DNA from: Bradyrhizobium forestalis
Lineage (GTDB): Bacteria; Pseudomonadota; Alphaproteobacteria; Rhizobiales; Xanthobacteraceae
Reading direction: 5' to 3'
DNA: 64,000 nt
Assembly: GCF_002795245.1 (NCBI RefSeq)
Contig: NZ_PGVG01000002.1
Location: 186,001-250,000, forward strand
Each line of letters starts with the position of its first letter. Position 1 is the first letter of the stretch. Shown piece by piece: positions 59,458 through 64,000 of this stretch. The notes beneath the pieces were generated by a model, which was not told the DNA's origin, made no database searches, and was given only the letters and a program-made list of their open reading frames with translations. The translations under genes were made by a program, and so were the position numbers.

Positions 59458-61026
59458 CTAGCGGTTCAGTCGGCGCTTCAACGCGCGGATCAAGTCGGTG
59501 GAGCGCCTAAACCTGTTTCGATAACGTTTCCTCACGACCGCCTCGGTCATTATCAGCGGCCGCTCCGGAATGCGGTCTCTCGACGTCAGGATGTAGTCGA
59601 GAGGCTCCTTATTCTGCTCATCCAGCCTGACCACAACGGCGATACCCGGACGCTGCTTGGAGCTACGTCGTAGCGTCCAGACCTGACAGTGCCGTTGGGG
59701 ATGCTGCCAGCATCGGACGACGCGCAATGATATGAAGGACCCATCCTTCACGGCCAAGCAGCCTCCCGCTCTCTCAGCAATGAGATCGGAGCCCACGCTA
59801 GGCACGCCAGCACCAATTCCCGCGGCGAGTTGCTGCATCAGGCTCACGCGTTCGCCATGCGTATCGATATAGCTGTAGTCTCCCGGAGGAGCAAAACCGA
59901 TTGCCGCATACGCTTTGCGAAGACTGCCGAAACGGCGTTCATATATCGAGGCGCAGGGTACCCCTTTGGCCCGATTGATCGCATCGGCTGACAAAGTACC
60001 TAGCCGGAGCTGGAGAACGCGCAACTTCTTGAGCAACATATCGGACGACAGATGCTGTCGCACTCGACGATCGATAATCCGCTGAGCGTCATCGAACAAG
60101 TTGCGAGGTACAATTGGTTCAAGGGCGCCCTCTTTTCGGATCCACTTGGCCTTTCCGTTGATGACGCGACGCTGCCGCAGGTAGCTCGACGTCCGATAAT
60201 AGACGGCGTTGCCGATGTAGTTTTCGTTGCGAAGGATGCGGCCGATCATCTGGAGATTCCACGGGACGCCGCGATGGTTGATTGTGCCCCTTGCGTTCAG
60301 CTCGTGAGCGATGTCGGTTTCCCCTTTCCCGCCAACGAAGCTCTCGAATATCCATCGCACAGTCGCGATCTCATCGTTGGACCCCGCCCGTAGCAACACT
60401 CTGTCGGTGTGCAATGCCTTCTGCTCGCCAGGCTGGAGAAAGCCCCTCGATTTGCCCGTTGCGTCGATCAGTTCTCTGCGCAGTGCAAAGCCCGGCCGAC
60501 CACCGACCCTATAGCCGAGCCCGACGATCCGGCAATGTCCCGCAAAGACCTTTGCCGACTTGTCGCGGCTGTCCTCGGCCGCCATCAGGCGCTTCATGCT
60601 TTTCCAGAGGCCAGACATCGGGCTTCCATCGTTCTCAAAGATTTCAGCGCAATAGATCACCTTCACGCCGGCCAATTTGCAGATGAACTCATAGTAGGCG
60701 CTTTCATCCGTGTCCTGGAACCGTCCCCAGCGGCTGACGTCGCGCACAAGGACGTTGGCGAAGTCAGCGGCTCCCGATTGCACGTCGTTGAGCAGATCGA
60801 TAAGCCCCTTGCGATTATTAATCCTCAGCCCGCTAATGCCCTCATCGAGATACGTGCGCACGATCTCGAGCCGATGCTCGGCTGCGTAGCTCGCGATCAA
60901 AGCCATCTGATTTGCGATCGAGTATTGTTGTCGATCTGTCGACATTCGGATGTATTGCGCCGCCCGGAGCTCAGTTTCGCGTCGTCGGAGCAATCTGGCA
61001 TTCTGGACAGTGAGCGCAGTTCCCAT
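59458..61026 (-). CDS. Large serine recombinase (resolvase/invertase family)
   Basis: A 522-residue site-specific recombinase. The N-terminal catalytic domain has YIRMSTDRQQYSIANQ, with the nucleophilic Ser in the MST motif, then YLDEGISGLRINNRKGLIDL and LVRDVSRWGRFQDTDES. The recombinase (PF07508) domain follows: TDIAHELNARGTINHRGVPW and RILRNENYIGNAVY. The C-terminal third is a zinc-ribbon-free, basic extension. Enzymes of this type integrate or excise mobile elements. It reads toward the tRNA-Lys gene. Base composition is lower in GC than the core region, and the following genes look accessory. Confidence 0.92.
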   Translation of the reverse strand: MGTALTVQNARLLRRRETELRAAQYIRMSTDRQQYSIANQMALIASYAAEHRLEIVRTYLDEGISGLRINNRKGLIDLLNDVQSGAADFANVLVRDVSRWGRFQDTDESAYYEFICKLAGVKVIYCAEIFENDGSPMSGLWKSMKRLMAAEDSRDKSAKVFAGHCRIVGLGYRVGGRPGFALRRELIDATGKSRGFLQPGEQKALHTDRVLLRAGSNDEIATVRWIFESFVGGKGETDIAHELNARGTINHRGVPWNLQMIGRILRNENYIGNAVYYRTSSYLRQRRVINGKAKWIRKEGALEPIVPRNLFDDAQRIIDRRVRQHLSSDMLLKKLRVLQLRLGTLSADAINRAKGVPCASIYERRFGSLRKAYAAIGFAPPGDYSYIDTHGERVSLMQQLAAGIGAGVPSVGSDLIAERAGGCLAVKDGSFISLRVVRCWQHPQRHCQVWTLRRSSKQRPGIAVVVRLDEQNKEPLDYILTSRDRIPERPLIMTEAVVRKRYRNRFRRSTDLIRALKRRLNR

Positions 61027-61057
61027 GGAACGCCCCTATCGTTGGGCCACGTCCAGC

Positions 61058-61285
61058 CTAGCCCAACCAACCCGAAAACCAAGACGGACCATACTTCGCG
61101 AGCCACCCAAGCAGAAGTGAACCTATGATTGAAGCGAAGCCAGACCAAAACCAGGACCGGCCGCGAGCGGCGCTGATCGAACGGAGATATAGAAAGGCAC
61201 CGAGTAGCGGGCCGTAGTTCCGTTTGAAGTCTCCGTTGAGCTTGGCGATCTTGGACAGATCGGAAGTCTCGACTTCGTCGGCCAT
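61058..61285 (-). CDS. Small membrane protein of the island
   Basis: A 75-residue protein: an acidic N-terminus (ADEVETSDLSKIAKLNGDFK), a middle with basic and aromatic residues (SAARGRSWFWSGFASIIGSL) and a C-terminal hydrophobic segment ending WFSGWLG. The ATG at 61285 follows AAGAGGACC. It lies 31 bases upstream of the recombinase start on the same strand, so they may be cotranscribed. No family recognised. Confidence 0.6.
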   Translation of the reverse strand: MADEVETSDLSKIAKLNGDFKRNYGPLLGAFLYLRSISAARGRSWFWSGFASIIGSLLLGWLAKYGPSWFSGWLG

Positions 61286-61363
61286 TGCGCTGGTCCTCTT
61301 TTGGTTGAGCCAGCGCCCTATAAACTCCTGTTTTGCCCGACGGAGCAAGCGAAATTCGGTATA

Positions 61364-61624
61364 TCAAAAATCTTCTTGATTCGACTCGTCCAACTCTTTC
61401 ACATCCACGAGCTCCTGTGGCTTGCTCGGGTTCCGTGGCCCAATGGATTGATAATCTGACTCTCGCCGGCGCCGCTTCGACGGCGATGGTAATTTGTCGG
61501 TAACAACCGAAGGCTGGTACGATTGTCCGGCATTCCTTCGTCGGACTCGACTCCGCGGATAAGCCGTGGTTGCATCAGGCGTTTCATAAAACCAATTGGG
61601 GAAAGGCTGGGAAATGAAGATCAT
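61364..61624 (-). CDS. Possible small basic protein, uncertain
   Basis: An 86-residue frame from an ATG at 61624 (IFISQPFPNWFYETPDATTA, then basic SPSKRRRRESDYQS and an acidic end KELDESNQEDF). The charge pattern looks like a real tail, but the start overlaps the divergent gene at 61614, and I see no ribosome site. Could be the end of a longer gene or chance. Confidence 0.3.
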   Translation of the reverse strand: MIFISQPFPNWFYETPDATTAYPRSRVRRRNAGQSYQPSVVTDKLPSPSKRRRRESDYQSIGPRNPSKPQELVDVKELDESNQEDF

Positions 61625-61859
61625 CGCTTTTGCAATCGCGTTTGTACTCACCGCAACTGCCGCCCAGGCGCAGTATCTGAGCGGCACCGGATCCAATCCG
61701 AGCACACACACCTCATCGGGCTACACTCGTAGCAATGGCACCTATGTGGCGCCTTACGTTGCGACCAATCCTAATGGGACCCAGCGGGACAACTTCGGCA
61801 CGAGCGGCAACATAAACCCTTACACGGGAGCCACAGGGCATAGAACGCCGCGATACTGA
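61614..61859 (+). CDS. Small secreted protein with NPNG motif
   Basis: An 81-residue exported protein: signal KIIAFAIAFVLTATAAQAQ, then SGTGSNPSTHTSSGYTRSNG, then TYVAPYVATNPNGTQRDNFG and NINPYTGATGHRTPRY. The mature part, rich in Gly, Asn, Thr and Tyr, matches a group of short rhizobial secreted proteins I have seen (PYVATNPNG....DNFGT.GN.NPYTG). GGGGAAAGGCTGGGAA precedes the ATG. Role unknown. Confidence 0.75.
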   Translation: MKIIAFAIAFVLTATAAQAQYLSGTGSNPSTHTSSGYTRSNGTYVAPYVATNPNGTQRDNFGTSGNINPYTGATGHRTPRY

Positions 61860-61871
61860 GGCCAGGGTTCA

Positions 61872-62534
61872 ATGGGCGGTCAAGCGATCGCGTTGTGGGG
61901 TTGGGCAGCGTACGACGCTGTCCACTTCGCGGCGAGGAAGCTCTTGCCGTACGCGCCATTGATTACGCCGCTAGTCGGCATAATCGCAGGGTGCATCGCG
62001 TTTTATTCCATTCACGTAACAAGGAGCATCGCGCGCAGACGCGCGACTATAGATTTCTTTTTAAAGACCGAAGTGGACAGCTCGATTGTTAAGCTGTTCC
62101 AATCCTTCGATGATCACGTGGAGGCAGTGAGCAAGGAAATCAGGGGAGGAAAGACGCTCAAGGAAATCGTCAAGAGCCCCGAATACAAAACAGTACACGC
62201 CTGCTTGAATATCCATGAACTCATCGCAGTTGGAATCCACAACAAGGTCTTTGACGAGAAAGTTGCCTACAACTACTGGTCGGGTGCCCTCGTCGGGCAT
62301 TGCAAAGATGCAGCTGAAATCATCGACTTCAGCCGATCGGATCCGGACGACCTTTCCGCGTACATCGCAATGTTGGATCTCAACAAGCGCTGGAAGAAAA
62401 AGCTGGATGGCTGGGCGCTTCGCCAGAGGAAAAAGCAGCCGCCTGCCATCGTAGTCCCTGGCCCAATAACGCCAGCAGCCCCAGCAGGAGGCCAACAAAC
62501 CCCGGTCGACACGCCGTCCGGACAAATAAAATAG
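61872..62534 (+). CDS. DUF4760-like membrane-anchored protein
   Basis: A 220-residue protein. An N-terminal membrane segment (about 28-48, LITPLVGIIAGCIAFYSIHV) is followed by ARRRATIDFFLKTEVD, which resembles the start of DUF4760, then a helical region with LNIHELIAVGIHNKVFDEKV and YNYWSGALVGHCKDAAEIID, also as in that family. The last 35 residues are Pro-rich. It follows the secreted gene by 12 bases, so likely cotranscribed. The family occurs in mobile regions and its role is unknown. Confidence 0.7.
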   Translation: MGGQAIALWGWAAYDAVHFAARKLLPYAPLITPLVGIIAGCIAFYSIHVTRSIARRRATIDFFLKTEVDSSIVKLFQSFDDHVEAVSKEIRGGKTLKEIVKSPEYKTVHACLNIHELIAVGIHNKVFDEKVAYNYWSGALVGHCKDAAEIIDFSRSDPDDLSAYIAMLDLNKRWKKKLDGWALRQRKKQPPAIVVPGPITPAAPAGGQQTPVDTPSGQIK

Positions 62535-62592
62535 GGCCCGCCAGCATCAACCGGCCCGACCAAGCCTAGATGAACGCGACGATCTTTGCTGC

Positions 62593-62895
62593 TCAGCAAA
62601 ATGGACCGCGCGACGTACAGCGCTGTCCCGGGACTGTGGAGGGCATAGGTGTCGGCACATCAGGAGATCGCACAACTACTGTCGTTTGAGCCGGGGTCGC
62701 GTTGTCAATGGCCCTTGCCGTTGTACGCGCGCTGTCCAATTGAGCGCGACAATTAACGTAGGCATCAGTGCCAGGCCGGGCCCCATAGCCCTGGCATTTC
62801 TGATCGTCTTTGGCATTACGTTCCGCAATGAGTTGTTCGCCGGTGAGGCACCCGCCCAAAGACAAGCCAAGTGCCAAGATCACGACAACGCGCAT
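62593..62895 (-). CDS. Small lipoprotein
   Basis: A 100-residue protein with a lipoprotein signal: VVVILALGLSLGGC, in which LGGC is the lipobox (Cys16). The mature part, GEQLIAERNAKDDQKCQGYG, ARPGTDAYVNCRAQLDSART, has two cysteines that may pair; this pattern (DD.KC..YG..PGT..Y..C) is common in rhizobial small lipoproteins of unknown role. GTG and ATG alternatives are not evident; the ATG at 62895 is used. The C-terminus is Pro/Thr-rich. Confidence 0.75.
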   Translation of the reverse strand: MRVVVILALGLSLGGCLTGEQLIAERNAKDDQKCQGYGARPGTDAYVNCRAQLDSARTTARAIDNATPAQTTVVVRSPDVPTPMPSTVPGQRCTSRGPFC

Positions 62896-63084
62896 TAAAC
62901 TGTTCCCCCAAGGACGAAACGCCCTGTATCCAATCGCAACCGCTGGGCGAAATCAACCGGTCACATAGACCAATATGGATAGGCCCGTCAGCGCGAACCG
63001 GCGGGCCTCATTCCTATCGCTCGAGCCGCCGGCGGTGGGGCATCAGCTGCTGCCGGTCGCGCTTTCTGTGCAGTCGGAGGCGCT

Positions 63085-63663
63085 TCATGTGGTTGCCCCC
63101 CGATCAACCCGCTCCAGTTCTTCAGCAAGGTGTCGAGCTGCAGCTGCGCCCTTTCGGATGATGGCTCGGCCGTCGATACCTTCTGGCAAAGGATCTCTCC
63201 GCAACAGCATGCCGATCACTGTGACGGCATGGTCGACGCTGTGACACGGATGCCGAAGAGGATTGCGGCGGCGGCTTGCGCGTTGGCGGTTCGTTGCCGA
63301 GGCCTCGTCCGCTGGCATTCGGTGGGAAACATCCACAGGGATATGGGCCGCGGCGATCGCAGCGCTTAGCCTAGCCTCCGCTCTACTCAGGAGATCGGCG
63401 CGCGCGGCGGCGTGCTCCCGGTCCCGCTCCAGTTGCTGCTGGATAGTCTTGAGTTTGGTCTGAGCCTTCTCAAGGTCGAAGCGGACATCGCGGACCAGAT
63501 CCGCCTCGGAAGAGGCTAGGATGAGCTCATAGCTGCGGAAAACGAAGGTATGCATATTCGGACCGGTCCGCCGGCGGCCACGCTCGACGCGGACCTCGAT
63601 CGGAGTGACATTTGACGGCCGCAAGACGCAGCCGCCGCGGGGAAAAGCGATGACGTTGCTCAT
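63085..63663 (-). CDS. Hypothetical island protein with central coiled coil
   Basis: A 192-residue soluble protein. The start SNVIAFPRGGCVLRPSNVTP, the block GPNMHTFVFRSYELILASSE, then a coiled coil (FDLEKAQTKLKTIQQQLERD) and a basic end (RKGAAAARHLAEELERVDRG). No family recognised. The ATG overlaps the stop of the upstream gene by four bases (63660-63663), so the two are translated together. The sequence from 62896 to 63084 has no gene. Confidence 0.6.
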   Translation of the reverse strand: MSNVIAFPRGGCVLRPSNVTPIEVRVERGRRRTGPNMHTFVFRSYELILASSEADLVRDVRFDLEKAQTKLKTIQQQLERDREHAAARADLLSRAEARLSAAIAAAHIPVDVSHRMPADEASATNRQRASRRRNPLRHPCHSVDHAVTVIGMLLRRDPLPEGIDGRAIIRKGAAAARHLAEELERVDRGATT

Positions 63664-63974
63664 GTCATTCCCCCTTGCTGCCAGTCCTGCGAGCCAACCT
63701 GCTCGAGCAAGCCGTCAAGATCACCGACGCCAGATTCGGCGGGGTCTTGCTCAAGGTCGCGCCGATCACCGGCTGCCCATCGCCTTTGGTCGGTATGATG
63801 CTCTCCGAGGCTGCCAAGCGATGGCTCCAGGTCAGGATCCGGTTCGGTGCGGTCGAGGAAGGCGAGCAGCCGCTCGATCTGAGCTGACGCCTCTTTCCTG
63901 AGTCTGGCGAGGTCGCGGAGGGGGCTTGCGCGTCGCCGCTGTCGGATAGTGGGTCGGACTGAAAACGAATCCAC
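63660..63974 (-). CDS. Hypothetical acidic protein with EPSLGS motif
   Basis: A 104-residue protein. A basic start (RPTIRQRRRASPLRDLARLR) leads into a helix (KEASAQIERLLAFLDRTEPD) and PDLEPSLGSLGEHHTDQRRW followed by AAGDRRDLEQDPAESG. This pattern of helix, DPDLEPSLG and QRRWAAG is repeated in many short Bradyrhizobium island proteins of unknown role. The start may be upstream of the ATG at 63974, close to the right edge. Coupled to the next gene by an ATGA overlap. Confidence 0.6.
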   Translation of the reverse strand: MDSFSVRPTIRQRRRASPLRDLARLRKEASAQIERLLAFLDRTEPDPDLEPSLGSLGEHHTDQRRWAAGDRRDLEQDPAESGVGDLDGLLEQVGSQDWQQGGMT

Positions 63975-64000
63975 GGACTCCGCTCGCGGCGGAAACGTGG

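Noticed and set aside
1..64000. CRISPR arrays, rRNA operons and insertion-sequence transposases
   Set aside because: No regularly spaced short repeats, no rRNA-like sequence and no transposase frame were seen; the dispersed palindromes are spaced far apart and vary inside.

Overview
The window reads as chromosome of a GC-rich alphaproteobacterium, most likely Bradyrhizobium. Pointers are an ndvB/ndvC cyclic beta-glucan locus, phosphatidylcholine synthase, a nasT-nasS-nirA nitrate-assimilation locus, an IalB-type protein, and several families of dispersed palindromic intergenic repeats. No rRNA or CRISPR was seen; there is one tRNA, at about 59.1 kb.

Layout. 0-6.3 kb: edge of a secreted glycine-zipper gene, then a complete sugar-type ABC importer (binding protein, two permeases, ATPase) with a D-2-hydroxyacid dehydrogenase. 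6.5-11.9 kb: small secreted or cytosolic proteins, a periplasmic cyclohexadienyl dehydratase (pheC), a CRP-type operator before a Pro/Ala-rich DUF2147 protein, and a cupin/RraA pair. 12.2-14.7 kb: 5-oxoprolinase genes pxpBCA. 14.8-20.7 kb: a 50-residue membrane peptide, then (minus strand) nasT-nasS, a structured leader, nirA and an unusual FAD/[4Fe-4S] reductase. 20.8-24.2 kb: a remnant of the original rimO start, an insertion-like segment carrying an Imm21-like gene, the present rimO with a substituted 5' end, and a second immunity-like gene. 24.4-26.5 kb: a membrane protein, then an argD-like aminotransferase behind what looks like an arginine-codon attenuator. 26.7-32.8 kb: quinone oxidoreductase, a terC pseudogene, pcs, a UbiH-type monooxygenase, an AEC transporter, hspQ and ialB. 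33-39 kb: oligopeptide-binding protein, a degenerate acyl-CoA-ligase-like protein, a degenerate GGDEF-like protein and a desaturase. 39-51 kb: mfd-sdhE, recG, a dehydrogenase, DUF502, glmS and glmU. 51-58.7 kb: a SPOR-like membrane protein and the ndvC/ndvD-like/ndvB region. 59.1-64 kb: tRNA-Lys(TTT), then a large serine recombinase and small unknown genes of lower GC, probably the edge of a genomic island running off the right side.

Three regions stand out. First, 25.1-25.35 kb has a strong -35 box, a 30-residue leader peptide with 12 arginines, mutually exclusive hairpins and an intrinsic terminator directly before an arginine-type aminotransferase. Second, 20.79-21.8 kb looks like a small element that entered the 5' end of rimO and supplied a replacement start. 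Third, the nirA leader has two upstream arms competing for one strand that also carries the Shine-Dalgarno sequence.
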